Assembly: GCA_002721815.1 (NCBI GenBank)
Contig: PBLQ01000059.1
Location: forward strand, 1 to 64,000
Source of the DNA: Myxococcales bacterium
GTDB lineage: Bacteria > Myxococcota > UBA727 > GCA-2721815
Reading direction: 5' to 3'
DNA: 64,000 nucleotides
In this document: piece by piece, positions 34,550-44,000 of the stretch
Layout of the letters: every line of letters begins with the position of its first letter
Position numbering within the stretch: position 1 is the stretch's first letter
Made by a program: the position numbers and the translations under genes
Notes under the pieces: generated by a model
What the model was told of the DNA's origin: nothing
Database searches by the model: none
The model's input: the letters and a program-made list of their open reading frames with translations, nothing else

Positions 34550-35704
34550 TTAGTTGGTACCCGATAACTTGGGCAGTATTTTTGCGAGGTTGCTTTTATA
34601 GTTATTGTTGCGAGGGTCGAGGGCCAATGCTTGTTTAATGAAGTCTGCGGCGCGGGCATAATCTTTGCGGTGAAGGGCGTAGATGACCCCGAGCTGGTTA
34701 TAAAATGCAGGAACTTGATTGTTTAGCGCAATCCCCGCATTTAGCCGGTCGATGGCTTCTGAAATTCGACCTTCTTTTTCAAGGTGTCTCGCCTCGTCAT
34801 AGATAAGCGCCTCCGCCTTATTCACTCCTGTTTTGGGGCGTAATGCCGGGCGATTAAAAGCGGAACGAAACCCTTTAAGTTCCGCAGTGCCATTCCCTTG
34901 TGCAAAATCAATATCGTTAGGGGTCGCGCCTCCAGGGCTTTCGGGCTCTTCATCGGAAAATACGCCCCCGTCGTCAGGTGCAGAAATGTGACCCCGCAGG
35001 GCATTGCGTTCTTCGGTGTTCAAAGGCGAGATAATGCTTTTGGTTTTGAACAGGTCTTCAATCTCTGGGTTCACCTGCTGGCCTAAATCTTCGATGCCCG
35101 GACCACCGGCGGAAGAGGTTCGCCGAACAATTGATTGGGTGGCAACGCTAAAAATATTGTCTTCAGGAGATATTTCAAACGAGTCGTCCAGAGGAAGATC
35201 ATCCGCAAAGGCCCGGCCGATAATTTTGACTACGCCTCTGTCTGCCAAAGTTGCCAGCGCGGTTTTGACCTCAACGTCGTTAAGACCTGCATGTCGCTGA
35301 ATACGTTCAACGGGCCGGCGACCATCTACATATTCAAGAACGTGCTGTTCAAAGGGTGTCAGCAATTTACTGTCCACGTGTTTCATGATGGCAGGGATGG
35401 CATCGGGTGCAATGAAAGCTTGTGAGCGACCAGAGACGTACAGGCGCTCGGCGGGCGGCTTATTGGGGTTATCATCAATTTCTAAGGATTCGGATGGCAC
35501 GCCGGAGGAATCGTCGATATCACTGAGTACAACCGCATCGCGAAGGTTAAAGAGGGCTGGACTCACCCCTCCCGGCCCCGGCCGGAGGTCTTTTTCTTCA
35601 TCGAGGATATCGTCACCTAGGAAGGAGGTATCCATGATGAAATTGCAGTGTTGGCATATCACTGCATCTTGTTTCACAGTTTGTCCGCATTTGGGACAGA
35701 TCAT
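34550..35704 (-). CDS. Zinc-ribbon/TPR protein of unknown function
   Basis: A 384-aa cytoplasmic protein. An N-terminal zinc ribbon (Cys3, Cys6, Cys17, Cys20) is followed by an acidic linker. A winged-helix-like domain at about residues 100-165 reads LTPFEQHVLEYVDGRRPVER. A disordered acidic stretch leads to two to three TPRs at about 300-375 (YNQLGVIYALHRKDYARAADF). Combinations of a zinc ribbon, a small helix-turn-helix-like domain and TPRs are common in Myxococcota regulatory proteins of unknown role. It lies 21 bp after the helical-protein gene and 2 bp before hutF, in the same transcript. Confidence 0.75.
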   Translation of the reverse strand: MICPKCGQTVKQDAVICQHCNFIMDTSFLGDDILDEEKDLRPGPGGVSPALFNLRDAVVLSDIDDSSGVPSESLEIDDNPNKPPAERLYVSGRSQAFIAPDAIPAIMKHVDSKLLTPFEQHVLEYVDGRRPVERIQRHAGLNDVEVKTALATLADRGVVKIIGRAFADDLPLDDSFEISPEDNIFSVATQSIVRRTSSAGGPGIEDLGQQVNPEIEDLFKTKSIISPLNTEERNALRGHISAPDDGGVFSDEEPESPGGATPNDIDFAQGNGTAELKGFRSAFNRPALRPKTGVNKAEALIYDEARHLEKEGRISEAIDRLNAGIALNNQVPAFYNQLGVIYALHRKDYARAADFIKQALALDPRNNNYKSNLAKILPKLSGTN

Positions 35705-35725
35705 AAGGTTGTCCTTAAGGCGGGA

Positions 35726-36232
35726 TTATCCCCTGAAGAGAATGAATTTAGAGAGGTCTACACCGAGTTGGGCGTTTTGCTCTTCGATGTAGTCGTTGTG
35801 CTCTGTGATGCGGGATTTAACATAGTCTTGGTAGATGTCCGCAAACAAACACAAGGCATCGTAGGCTGTATGCTCAATCTTTCCTAAGCTGTCATTGTAA
35901 AGCTTACGTCCATCGCCCCTGGCCATGCGAAACTCGTCCTGAAGCAGTTTCCGCATGATTGGCGGAAAGCACAGCAGTGCACGCATAACGTCGGAAAGCA
36001 TGAATGATTGAGATGATCGCACCTTTGCCAAGTATTTAAAAAAGGACCTTAAGCTACGGTCTTCTCCAGTAACCAATAAGTCGGTATATGCTTCTAAGAG
36101 GTGCTCCACGGATTGCCGAAGCTCAGCCCGGCCCATGCGGTTATAAGCCGTGACTCTTTTGGGGATTTCAGTGAGTAGGGTGGACACCAATCGGTCGTGA
36201 TTGTCCTCGATGACTTGAAACAATTCGATCAT
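35726..36232 (-). CDS. Small helical protein resembling RsbRD N-terminal sensor domains
   Basis: A 168-aa all-helical cytoplasmic protein. The pattern of an N-terminal helix (MIELFQVIEDNHDRLV) followed by a bundle with SVEHLLEAYTDLL and FFKYLAKVRSSQSF resembles the RsbRD-type N-terminal domain (globin-like sensor of stress or signalling proteins). No kinase, STAS or other output domain is attached, so it may act as a separate partner. Its ATG overlaps the stop of the upstream lipoprotein gene by 4 bp (ATGA), and the zinc-ribbon/TPR gene follows. The family assignment is tentative. Confidence 0.7.
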   Translation of the reverse strand: MIELFQVIEDNHDRLVSTLLTEIPKRVTAYNRMGRAELRQSVEHLLEAYTDLLVTGEDRSLRSFFKYLAKVRSSQSFMLSDVMRALLCFPPIMRKLLQDEFRMARGDGRKLYNDSLGKIEHTAYDALCLFADIYQDYVKSRITEHNDYIEEQNAQLGVDLSKFILFRG

Positions 36233-36585
36233 GGCATGTCGCTCTCTGTGCCATTTGCACCCAAGCAGGTAAGCATTTCATTTTGACAGGTCGGCCCGTC
36301 TTGAATGGCAACATTATCAATGCATCTCGCAGCATCAACCGTGACCACTTGGTTTTCATTGCATCCGATGGCACATGAGTCCTGTTCCGTTCTTTCGCCC
36401 ACCAGGACTTTGGCGCGATCGGGGTCATCGGACGGCTGAAAGCTGACATTACATTTCAGCGTACGCGTGCATAGATTTTCACAATTCACCGTTTCGCCAC
36501 ACCCGTTCAGGGCCAAGAGGAGGGCCAGTGTGCTGCCGCCTCCTAAGAGGGCCTTGGCAGGCCCGAGCCATTGTTGTTTCGCCAT
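36229..36585 (-). CDS. Small Cys-rich lipoprotein
   Basis: A 118-aa predicted lipoprotein: a hydrophobic export segment ends in LALNGCG (lipobox). The mature part has about nine cysteines in a short beta-like region (CENLCTRTLKC, CAIGC, CLGANG), so it is likely disulfide-stabilised outside the cytoplasm. No family is recognised. ATG 36585 was chosen because it gives the standard signal with AAGAA upstream; the frame is open further to 36714. It is the first gene of the minus-strand operon ending in hutF and is divergent from tilS. Confidence 0.7.
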   Translation of the reverse strand: MAKQQWLGPAKALLGGGSTLALLLALNGCGETVNCENLCTRTLKCNVSFQPSDDPDRAKVLVGERTEQDSCAIGCNENQVVTVDAARCIDNVAIQDGPTCQNEMLTCLGANGTESDMP

Positions 36586-36617
36586 TTTTCTTCTTTCCCT
36601 GCCTAACGAACTTCCGT

Positions 36618-37655
36618 ATGGATAAAATACATCACAAAGGGGTCCCGGCTGCAATGCAAAGCGCTCATTCGAAAACAGAAAAACGCCGTGCCCTGCAACC
36701 CTTGTGGAATGCATTTACTCAGACAGTAAAGCCTCATGAAAACAAAGGGTTACTGTTGGCGATAAGCGGAGGGCCGGATTCTTTGGCCCTCATGGAGGCT
36801 TTCGCCCGATGGCCAGGCAGAGCCTTTGCTGAAACAATGGTGGTTTCCCTCGACCATGGGGTGAGGCCCAATGCCAAAGAGGAGGCTCAGCGGGTAGTGG
36901 CGCGGGCGTCTGTTTTGGGATTTCGAGCTCTGTGCGATTCGCGGTATCCACCATTGAAGGGCGGGAATGGGGAAGGTCAACTTAGAAAATGGCGCTATTC
37001 TCGGTTATGGCAGCTGGCGGACCAACACGACCTTGGGTGTTTGGTCCTCGCCCAGCACCAGGATGATGAAGCTGAAAGCCACCTCATGGACTTGCTGGGC
37101 CTCGGCGGCGGGCCTGAGGGGGCTTCCATGGGTCGCGAGGCAAAACACGCTAATGGCCTGGTTTTGCGTCCTTTTCTTGGACTTAGAAAAGACCAGCTGG
37201 GCCTTGCTCTGAGCGCCCTTGGCTTGTCTCAATACGCGGTGACGGATGAATGCGACCAAAAAAATCAAAATTGGCGCGCCTTTCTACGCAATGAAGTGAT
37301 GCCTCACTTGGCCCGTGCGAATCCTAAGATGACTCAAAGGCTTGCGGGTAAGGCGTCCCGCCAAAAAGACGTAAATGACATTGTGCGTGTGGCGGCCCGA
37401 AGGAGCATAAGCCACATTGCCGGCGAGAAAATAATGATCGAACTGCACGATCTGCCTTCAATTCTCCTTCGATTTGCCGTGCACGAGGCTCTCCGTATTC
37501 TCTCACCTCAGACGGATTTTAGGCAAAGTGGAACTACCATCGACAAGATTATCGAAGCTGCTGAAAGTAAACCCTTAAAAACAAGTGGGTTTTATCATTT
37601 CTCTGGAGTGAAAGCAGGACTGTCCGAAGGGCAGCTAATTTTGCAGCGGCTATAA
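36618..37655 (+). CDS. tilS: tRNA(Ile)-lysidine synthetase
   Basis: TilS adenylates the wobble C34 of tRNA-Ile(CAU) and adds lysine, so that it reads AUA and is not charged with Met. The PP-loop ATPase motif SGGPDS (LLLAISGGPDSLAL) is near residue 46 of the chosen start. Further matches are VVSLDHGVRP, LVLAQHQDDEAE and LRPFLGLRK. The C-terminal part is short and lacks an obvious second TilS domain, so the 345-aa protein is at the small end of the family. The start is uncertain: ATG 36618 and ATG 36654 are both possible, and neither has a strong ribosome-binding site. A gap of 195 bp separates it from ftsH. Confidence 0.9.
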   Translation: MDKIHHKGVPAAMQSAHSKTEKRRALQPLWNAFTQTVKPHENKGLLLAISGGPDSLALMEAFARWPGRAFAETMVVSLDHGVRPNAKEEAQRVVARASVLGFRALCDSRYPPLKGGNGEGQLRKWRYSRLWQLADQHDLGCLVLAQHQDDEAESHLMDLLGLGGGPEGASMGREAKHANGLVLRPFLGLRKDQLGLALSALGLSQYAVTDECDQKNQNWRAFLRNEVMPHLARANPKMTQRLAGKASRQKDVNDIVRVAARRSISHIAGEKIMIELHDLPSILLRFAVHEALRILSPQTDFRQSGTTIDKIIEAAESKPLKTSGFYHFSGVKAGLSEGQLILQRL

Positions 37656-37850
37656 ATCCGGCCGTGTGTGGCGCTCTTGAATGAATTGGTGATGAATCAC
37701 GTCATTGACGGCATAACACTTGGTGTTTATTTGTTACGTCAACGGGCGTTTTATCTGTGCGAAAATTAGCACTTGCTGTTAAATTTTAGATATGAGTCCT
37801 CATCGCCCATGCGTTGACTGGGCGGGCAAACCGCTTTTTGGAGTCTTTTT

Positions 37851-39794
37851 GTGAAGCAATATCAAAGAACATTTATCATTTGGGCCCTTTTCATTGTGAT
37901 GATTCTGGCCGTTTTTACCACTTTTTCTCAGGGTGACGGGCAAGGTCGGGAGAAGAAATTCTCAGAGGTTGTGGCAGCTTTAGAGGCGGGAGAAGTGACC
38001 GAAGTCACCATCAAAGGGCAGACTTTCACCGGTACGCTTTCAGACGGGACCCATTTCACCACCGTGGGCGTTCTCACCGATAATGTTTTGGACAGCTTGA
38101 AGGTTGCCAATCAAAAGCACACCACAGAATACACCATCGAAAAGGAAGAAGGGAATCACTTCTGGATCTTCCTCATTCAATGGTTACCCATGATTCTCAT
38201 CATCTTTTTGTTTTTCTTTTTCATGCGGCAACTTCAGTCAGGTGGGGGCAAAGCCATGTCCTTTGGTAAGAGCCGGGCACGCATGACCAATGAGAACCAA
38301 AATAAAATCACTTTCGCAGATGTGGCTGGGGCTGAAGAGAGCAAAGAAGAAGTCACAGAAATCGTAGATTTCTTAAAAAATCCAAAGAAGTTCACTCGTC
38401 TAGGCGGGCGTATTCCGAAGGGCGTTTTGATGATGGGCCCCCCAGGGACCGGTAAAACGCTTCTGGCTAAAGCTATTGCCGGTGAAGCCGGCGTGCCGTT
38501 CTTTAGTATCGCCGGTTCCGACTTTGTTGAAATGTTTGTAGGGGTAGGCGCCAGTCGCGTTCGTGACCTTTTCGAGCAGGGCAAAAAGAATGCCCCCTGT
38601 ATCATTTTCATCGATGAGATTGACGCCGTAGGACGTCACCGTGGCGCCGGTATGGGTGGGGGGCACGATGAGCGGGAGCAAACCCTCAATCAATTATTGG
38701 TTGAAATGGATGGTTTTGAAAGCAACGAGGGGGTCGTTATCATTGCGGCCACCAACCGTCCCGATGTTCTAGACCCCGCGATTCTAAGGCCGGGTCGATT
38801 TGACCGACGGGTCATGGTTCCGAGACCAGACCTTCTTGGCCGTGAAGCCATTCTCGGGGTGCACACGCGCAAAGTTCCCCTGGGGCCCAAAGTAAATCTG
38901 GAAGTGTTGGCCCGGGCGACCCCTGGGATGGCTGGGGCAGACCTTGAGAACTTGGTGAATGAAGCGGCCCTCATCGCGGCCAGGTTCGACAAGAGCCAAG
39001 TAGAAATGGATGACTTCGAATCCGCTCGTGAAAAAGTACTTATGGGCTCTGAACGTCGCTCCATGGTGATGTCTGAAAAAGACCTTCGTAATACCGCCTT
39101 TCACGAAGCCGGTCATGCCTTGGTCACTGCCTTATTAGACGGCGAAAAAGACCCATTGCATAAGGTCACCATCATCCCGCGGGGGCGGGCCTTAGGCCTA
39201 ACCATGCAACTGCCCACCGAAGATCGATACGCGATGAGCCAAACATATGCACAAAACCAGATCGCCATTTTGATGGGTGGCCGATTGGCTGAGGATTTGG
39301 TTTTTGGGGAAGTCACGACGGGCGCTGGTAACGATATCGAGCGTGCGACCGACCTGGCCAAACGAATGGTTTGCGAATGGGGAATGTCTGAAAAAATGGG
39401 GCCACTGTCCTACGGCCAAAAAAGCGGTGAAGTTTTTCTTGGACGCGATTTTGGGCAAAGCAGCGATTACTCACAGAGCACGGCCGATAACATAGACGGC
39501 GAAATCAGACGCATCGTGAACGAGCAACATGAGCGTGCCAAAAAAATCCTGGTTGAGAACCGGGATGTTTTGGACAAAATGGCAGAAGCGCTTTTGGTAT
39601 ATGAGACCATCGATAAGGATGACATTGATATCCTTTTAGATGGCGGCGAAATTAGCCGTGAAAAGCCTAAAAATAAGCTCAAAACACGGGAAGCGCTGGA
39701 TGAAGAGCGCAAAAATAGGGCTAAAGATGGGGCAAAAACCCCAGAACCGCTCAGTTGGGCCACAAAACCGATGCCAGAGGGCGGAAGCGCCTAG
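37851..39794 (+). CDS. ftsH: ATP-dependent zinc metalloprotease FtsH
   Basis: The membrane-bound AAA+ protease (647 aa) that degrades misfolded membrane and regulatory proteins. Two transmembrane segments (about residues 8-24 and 103-123) flank a small periplasmic domain. The Walker A motif GPPGTGKT starts at residue 196, Walker B is [11 protein letters not shown] near 252, and the SRH region is RPGRFDR near 311. The protease motif H418-E-A-G-H422 stands in [10 protein letters not shown]. The start is a GTG with GGAG upstream. It lies in the order tilS-ftsH found in many bacteria. The stop is TAG, followed by a terminator at 39824. Confidence 0.98.
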   Translation: MKQYQRTFIIWALFIVMILAVFTTFSQGDGQGREKKFSEVVAALEAGEVTEVTIKGQTFTGTLSDGTHFTTVGVLTDNVLDSLKVANQKHTTEYTIEKEEGNHFWIFLIQWLPMILIIFLFFFFMRQLQSGGGKAMSFGKSRARMTNENQNKITFADVAGAEESKEEVTEIVDFLKNPKKFTRLGGRIPKGVLMMGPPGTGKTLLAKAIAGEAGVPFFSIAGSDFVEMFVGVGASRVRDLFEQGKKNAPCIIFIDEIDAVGRHRGAGMGGGHDEREQTLNQLLVEMDGFESNEGVVIIAATNRPDVLDPAILRPGRFDRRVMVPRPDLLGREAILGVHTRKVPLGPKVNLEVLARATPGMAGADLENLVNEAALIAARFDKSQVEMDDFESAREKVLMGSERRSMVMSEKDLRNTAFHEAGHALVTALLDGEKDPLHKVTIIPRGRALGLTMQLPTEDRYAMSQTYAQNQIAILMGGRLAEDLVFGEVTTGAGNDIERATDLAKRMVCEWGMSEKMGPLSYGQKSGEVFLGRDFGQSSDYSQSTADNIDGEIRRIVNEQHERAKKILVENRDVLDKMAEALLVYETIDKDDIDILLDGGEISREKPKNKLKTREALDEERKNRAKDGAKTPEPLSWATKPMPEGGSA

Positions 39795-39823
39795 ATTTAT
39801 TTAAATCATCCGATACAGTGAAG

Positions 39824-39849
39824 CCCCGCCCAAAGCGGGGTTTTATTTT
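39824..39849 (+). terminator. Rho-independent terminator after ftsH
   Basis: The 6-bp stem CCCCGC (39824-39829) / GCGGGG (39835-39840) with a CCAAA loop is followed by TTTTATTTT. It lies 30 bp after the ftsH stop and 12 bp before der. Confidence 0.88.
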
Positions 39850-39860
39850 GGAGAATTACC

Positions 39861-40259
39861 GTGGGAAGATTACCCGTGGTCGCCTTGGTGGGCAGACCCA
39901 ACGTTGGAAAAAGTACACTTTTTAACCGTCTAGCGCAGCGGCGTATCAGTATTGTAGAGGATACCCCGGGTGTCACCCGTGATCGGTTATACGCTGAAGT
40001 CCGTCGGGATGACTATTTGTACACGCTTATCGATACCGGTGGATTCGAGCCAAAGACAGATTCTCCATTGCTCATGGCCATGCGGCGGCAGACCCAACTG
40101 GGCATCGATGAAGCCGATGTGGTAATTTTTTGGTCGATGGTAAAGCGGGCATGTTGCCTGCTGACATGGAAGTGGCCACCTGGTTACGCCAAAGTAACAA
40201 AATCGTGGTTCTTGCAGCCAACAAAACTGAAGCCCAAAAAAACCAAGACAATGCCGTAG
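39861..40259 (+). CDS. der: GTPase Der (EngA), N-terminal part before a frameshift
   Basis: Der is a two-GTPase-domain protein needed for 50S ribosome assembly. This frame encodes the first GTP-binding domain: GRPNVGKST (G1), PGVTRD (G2) and DTGG (G3). It is correct up to DEADVVIF, then turns to unrelated text ([10 protein letters not shown]). The proper continuation, [15 protein letters not shown], appears one base shifted. The junction is a run of six Ts (40126-40131): with seven Ts the frame would be restored. This entry and the next are therefore one gene. As written, the first frame ends at 40259 with a nonsense tail of about 43 residues. Der should be essential, so an assembly error, real mutation or recoding must be considered. 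Confidence 0.85.
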   Translation: MGRLPVVALVGRPNVGKSTLFNRLAQRRISIVEDTPGVTRDRLYAEVRRDDYLYTLIDTGGFEPKTDSPLLMAMRRQTQLGIDEADVVIFWSMVKRACCLLTWKWPPGYAKVTKSWFLQPTKLKPKKTKTMP

Positions 40260-41419
40260 AGTTTTACGAAATGGGATTGGGCGAGGTGTTTACTATTTCT
40301 TCTGCGCATGGGCAGGGCGTGGGCGTGATGATGGACCACGTGTTCTCCTCACTGCCGGACGAGCTCCAAGAGAATGCGCGGCAAGCACTTATCGAATCCG
40401 AAGGGCCCTCAGGGCAAGGTTGGGGGCACGAAGAAGCCCTGGATGAAGCACAGGCGCAGATGGAAGCCGAGGAGGATGAGGAATCGGATACACCGGCGGA
40501 ACACAGCCCAAAACCGGCCCAGGTCATGTTGCCCGACGTGGTTCGATTGGCGGTGGTCGGCAAGCCCAATGCCGGGAAAAGTTCATTAATCAACAAGCTG
40601 CTTGGCGAAGACAGGCATCTGGTTTCTGAGGTGGCGGGTACCACCATGGACGCCGTGGACTCTTTCTTCGACTACGGTGGGACTAATTATCGCATTATCG
40701 ATACCGCTGGTATTAGAAGAAAGCGAAGCATCTACCAGCAAATGGAAAAATACGCGGTTGTGTCGGCGCTTAAAGCGCTTGACCGCTGTGACATTGCATT
40801 GATGATGATCGATGCCACCGAAGGCGTCACAGAGCAAGATTTGAAGGTCGCTGCTTTCGCCCATGATAAAGGCCGTGCCGTCCTGATCCTGGTCAACAAA
40901 TGGGACCTGCGGAAAGAAAACGAACTCAACGCTAAGGAGTTCGAGCAGACCATCAGGGACAAAATGTCCTTTTTGTCTTATGCCCCCATTCGATTTATTT
41001 CAGCGAAAACAGGCTCCAGGGTCTTCGATATTCTCGATACGGTTAACCGCGTAGCGACCCAGGCGTTTACCCGCGTACCGACCGGCCAGCTCAACAAGGC
41101 ATTGGCCCATGCATTTGCCGCGCACCAGCCTCCGGTCTACAAAGGCCGCCGGGTGAAAATCTATTATGGCGCCCAAGTTCGCGTTTCACCACCAACGTTC
41201 GTGCTTGCCACCAATGTACCCGAAGGGGTTCATTTTTCATATCGACGCTACCTCAACAACAAAGTCCGAGAGGCTTTCGGCTTTGAAGGTACGCCCATAC
41301 GTTTATTTTTCAGGCAACGCGGCAGTGAGGCGGGGCTTCAGAAAAACATTGAGGCTCGTAAGCGGACCAAAGCCTTGTCTCGCAACAATAAAGGAAAAGG
41401 CAAAAAACGCTCCCGATGA
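40130..41419 (+). CDS. der: GTPase Der (EngA), remainder after the frameshift
   Basis: This frame gives the rest of Der: the end of the first G domain ([18 protein letters not shown], then LAANK for G4), an acidic linker, the second G domain ([21 protein letters not shown]), and the C-terminal KH-like domain ending in a Lys/Arg-rich tail. The two G1 motifs, one in each fragment, confirm that this is one protein of about 518 residues once the T run at 40126-40131 is read with one more T. The ATG at 40130 is inside the T-run region and is not a likely start. The stop overlaps the next gene (ATGA). Confidence 0.87.
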   Translation: MVDGKAGMLPADMEVATWLRQSNKIVVLAANKTEAQKNQDNAVEFYEMGLGEVFTISSAHGQGVGVMMDHVFSSLPDELQENARQALIESEGPSGQGWGHEEALDEAQAQMEAEEDEESDTPAEHSPKPAQVMLPDVVRLAVVGKPNAGKSSLINKLLGEDRHLVSEVAGTTMDAVDSFFDYGGTNYRIIDTAGIRRKRSIYQQMEKYAVVSALKALDRCDIALMMIDATEGVTEQDLKVAAFAHDKGRAVLILVNKWDLRKENELNAKEFEQTIRDKMSFLSYAPIRFISAKTGSRVFDILDTVNRVATQAFTRVPTGQLNKALAHAFAAHQPPVYKGRRVKIYYGAQVRVSPPTFVLATNVPEGVHFSYRRYLNNKVREAFGFEGTPIRLFFRQRGSEAGLQKNIEARKRTKALSRNNKGKGKKRSR

Positions 41420-42408
41420 ACGCACCCTCTTCAAATGATGCAAAACCAAAGGTCTGGCACGAATTGCGTGACAGGCTTGTGGAGAATCGCTTTGGTCGCG
41501 AGACATACGGCGTTCTTGACGGTATAATTGGTGGGTACATGCGAGACCATGGGCTCATGTATGCAGGCGCCATGGCCTTTTTTATGCTTTTGTCTCTCAT
41601 TCCGCTGGTGGTTCTTTTCGCATCTTTGGCCGGTTATTTGGTGAGCTTCCTGGCGGAGGGGGATAGCCAACACAACACCCAAGCCTTTGTTGGGGAGCTC
41701 GTTTCCTACGTGCGTGAACTGATTCCTTACTTGTCTGAATCATTTGAGAAGGATCTGAGCCGAATGGTCAGCGTTCGGGGGCAGCTTGGGGTGGTCAGTG
41801 GTATGGCGTTATTGGTCGCTGCCAGTCAGGTGTTTCGAGCCATTGAATTCGCGTTCGCTCGAATTTTTCATGGGCCAGGTTCGCGTCGCGCCACCTCTAA
41901 ACCAAGACACGCGGTGTTGAGTAAGTTGGTTTTTGGGGCGTTCATTTTCGCAGTTGTTGGCATCTTCGTTGCGAGCAAATGGGTTTTGGGGGATTTGCTC
42001 GTCTTGGCACAGAGCCATTGGCCCTTTTTAATTCGACTTGGCCTCAATCCCGAAACCTTAACAAATATTGGGAGCGCGGGCCTCTTTTCAGGGTTCCTGA
42101 CCGTGGTGGGCTACACCATTATCCTTAAAATCTTTGCATTGGAGCACATTCATTCTAGGTTCTGCATGGTAGGCGGGCTCATGTTTTGGGCAGGCGTTCA
42201 AATCGTTCACAGGGGCTTTGATATCTATTTATCGGACTTTGCCGAGATGGGCGCACTTTATGGGGGGCTCTCTGCATTGATGACGGTGGTCATTTGGATG
42301 TTTTTGATGGCCACCACTTTTCTTGTCAGCGCGCAAGCGGTGCGGGTCATGCATAAACGAGCAGTACGCAATATATACGATTTTGAAGAATCGCGAGCCG
42401 CTTCCTAA
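41416..42408 (+). CDS. YihY/BrkB-family inner-membrane protein
   Basis: A 330-aa integral membrane protein of the YihY/BrkB family (formerly mis-called RNase BN). It shows the family start MRDHGLMYAGAMAFFMLLSLIPLVVLFASLAGYL and about six transmembrane segments (roughly 48-70, 115-140, 175-195, 215-240, 250-270, 280-305). The C-terminal MTVVIWMFLMATTFLVSAQ is also typical. Members have been proposed as permeases or flippases; the substrate is unknown. The ATG overlaps the der stop by 4 bp, so translation is probably coupled. Confidence 0.9.
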   Translation: MNAPSSNDAKPKVWHELRDRLVENRFGRETYGVLDGIIGGYMRDHGLMYAGAMAFFMLLSLIPLVVLFASLAGYLVSFLAEGDSQHNTQAFVGELVSYVRELIPYLSESFEKDLSRMVSVRGQLGVVSGMALLVAASQVFRAIEFAFARIFHGPGSRRATSKPRHAVLSKLVFGAFIFAVVGIFVASKWVLGDLLVLAQSHWPFLIRLGLNPETLTNIGSAGLFSGFLTVVGYTIILKIFALEHIHSRFCMVGGLMFWAGVQIVHRGFDIYLSDFAEMGALYGGLSALMTVVIWMFLMATTFLVSAQAVRVMHKRAVRNIYDFEESRAAS

Positions 42409-42476
42409 TAAGCTGTTTTTATGTGTCTTTTTGTGATTTTCTTGCCCCGACCCCTGGTGGCTTGTACATTAATTAA

Positions 42477-43226
42477 ATGAGACTCGTACTGCCGCATCCG
42501 CCAAAATATTTGGCCAAACCCATTGGAGGGCCATTGCTCGCCCTGTCGGATATCCATGGCGATATCAAGGGTCTAGAGGCGGTGCTTGATGCGGTTTCTA
42601 AGATTTCCCTGTCAGGAATTGTTGTCGCAGGAGATCATTGTTTTGGGGGCCAAAAGCCCTTTGAGGTATGGCAACGATTGAGATCTCTTGGGGCCAAAAT
42701 GACCCGTGGCGCGTCAGATTATGCACTCGGAGTCCTTCAGGCAGAAAACATCACCCCTTATTCAAAACAGGAAGAGGCGCGAATTAAGCAGTTTCTATGG
42801 ACCCAAGGACAGCTGGGCGATTTGGTTTGTCGGCGTCTGGCGAATTTGCCCATTACGGAAGTGGTGTCCATGGACGACCGCTCAGGGGTGATGGTGGTTC
42901 ATGGAAGTCCTCAGGATCCATTGGTGGCCCTGACTGAAGATATGACCGTAGATGGGCTTTCCGAAGCCACAGGTTGTATCGCAGAAGACGTCCTTGTTAC
43001 TGGGATGACCCATCGCTCATTCGTTAGGCAGCAAAAGAACTTACTCATTGTTAACGCGGGCTCCGTGGGGGAGCGTTTTGGCCCCGAAAGATGCGAGCAC
43101 TCGGCCCACGCCACCTTGCTACAGGGGTATGATGACAACACGGTCCGTGCTTATGCCTATGACATTCGGGTTGGCGATGAATCAAATATTGGTGTACACC
43201 TTCATCAGGTTAAAAAGGTGGGGTGA
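42477..43226 (+). CDS. Calcineurin-like metallophosphoesterase with altered metal motifs
   Basis: A 249-aa cytoplasmic protein of the YfcE/MPP type. The first motif is intact: LALSDIHGDIKG. The later motifs differ from the consensus: VVAGDHCFGG for GD, TRGASDYALG where GNHD/E is usual, VVHGSPQD, and VTGMTHRSF for GHTH. It may still bind metals, with the Asn and one His replaced. The product could be a phosphodiesterase or an inactive relative. It begins 68 bp after the BrkB gene. The rnc start overlaps its stop (TGATG). Confidence 0.85.
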   Translation: MRLVLPHPPKYLAKPIGGPLLALSDIHGDIKGLEAVLDAVSKISLSGIVVAGDHCFGGQKPFEVWQRLRSLGAKMTRGASDYALGVLQAENITPYSKQEEARIKQFLWTQGQLGDLVCRRLANLPITEVVSMDDRSGVMVVHGSPQDPLVALTEDMTVDGLSEATGCIAEDVLVTGMTHRSFVRQQKNLLIVNAGSVGERFGPERCEHSAHATLLQGYDDNTVRAYAYDIRVGDESNIGVHLHQVKKVG

Positions 43227-43993
43227 TGAAGAAAATTTTCTCCGTTCCAGGAATGACCACCGCAGACGAAAAACGTTTGGACGCGGTTGAGGAACGAATT
43301 GGCTATAAGTTTGGCCATCGGCCTTATTTACTAAAAGCACTAACCCACCGCAGTGATGCAAGGGCCAACAGCGGCTCACACGATTTGGGGCATTACGAAA
43401 ATTTCGAATTTCTCGGGGATGCTGTACTGAGCTTGGCCACTGCTGAAGCTTTGGTCCGAAAAGACCCGGGCGAAGACGAAGGGCTTCTAAGTCAAAAGAG
43501 GGCTCTCTATGTCTCCAAAGATTTTCTTTCCGAGGCGGCCAAAAAAATAGAACTCTCCCTGTTTATCAAAGTCGGCAACGACGTCAAAACTGATGATGAT
43601 GGGCAATTGCCCGACTCCATTTTGGCTGATGTGGTGGAGTCGATCATTGGTGCCACCTACCTCGATTCTGGGTTTCAATCGGCCCAAGATGTCATATCCA
43701 CTATTTTAGGAGAACTGCCCACTGAAGTGAGGCAGACCACCCAAGATGCGAAAACGGTATTGCAGGAACGGTTCCAGTCCTCTTGCACGCTAACGCCTGC
43801 TTACGAGGTGCTAGAATGTGTCGGCCCTCCACATGCGCCCACCTTTATCGTAGAGGCGCGGGTGGCAGAACAGCAACTGGCCGTAGGTCGCGGCCCCTCA
43901 AAGAAAAAAGCGGAGCAAAAAGCGGCGGCCAGTGCACTGGACAGGTTTGCTGAGCTTTCGGCCGCTGAATTGCGCCAAAAATTTGCCAGCTGA
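43226..43993 (+). CDS. rnc: Ribonuclease III
   Basis: A double-strand-specific RNase that processes rRNA and mRNA (255 aa, normal length). The signature is intact: NFEFLGDAVLSL near residues 54-65, with the catalytic Glu and Asp. The second acidic cluster is DSILADVVESIIGATYLDSG. The C-terminal dsRNA-binding domain (about 180-245) ends in GRGPSKKKAEQKAAASALD. ATG 43226 overlaps the upstream TGA (TGATG) and is preferred over GTG 43223; both have a purine-rich site upstream. era or lepB, frequent neighbours elsewhere, are absent. Confidence 0.96.
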   Translation: MKKIFSVPGMTTADEKRLDAVEERIGYKFGHRPYLLKALTHRSDARANSGSHDLGHYENFEFLGDAVLSLATAEALVRKDPGEDEGLLSQKRALYVSKDFLSEAAKKIELSLFIKVGNDVKTDDDGQLPDSILADVVESIIGATYLDSGFQSAQDVISTILGELPTEVRQTTQDAKTVLQERFQSSCTLTPAYEVLECVGPPHAPTFIVEARVAEQQLAVGRGPSKKKAEQKAAASALDRFAELSAAELRQKFAS

Positions 43994-44000
43994 ATGTGCT

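Noticed and set aside
37656-37850. tRNA or small RNA in the tilS-ftsH gap
   Set aside because: No cloverleaf pattern or strong hairpin was found; TTAGCACTTGCTGTTAA resembles half of a CIRCE element but the second half is missing.
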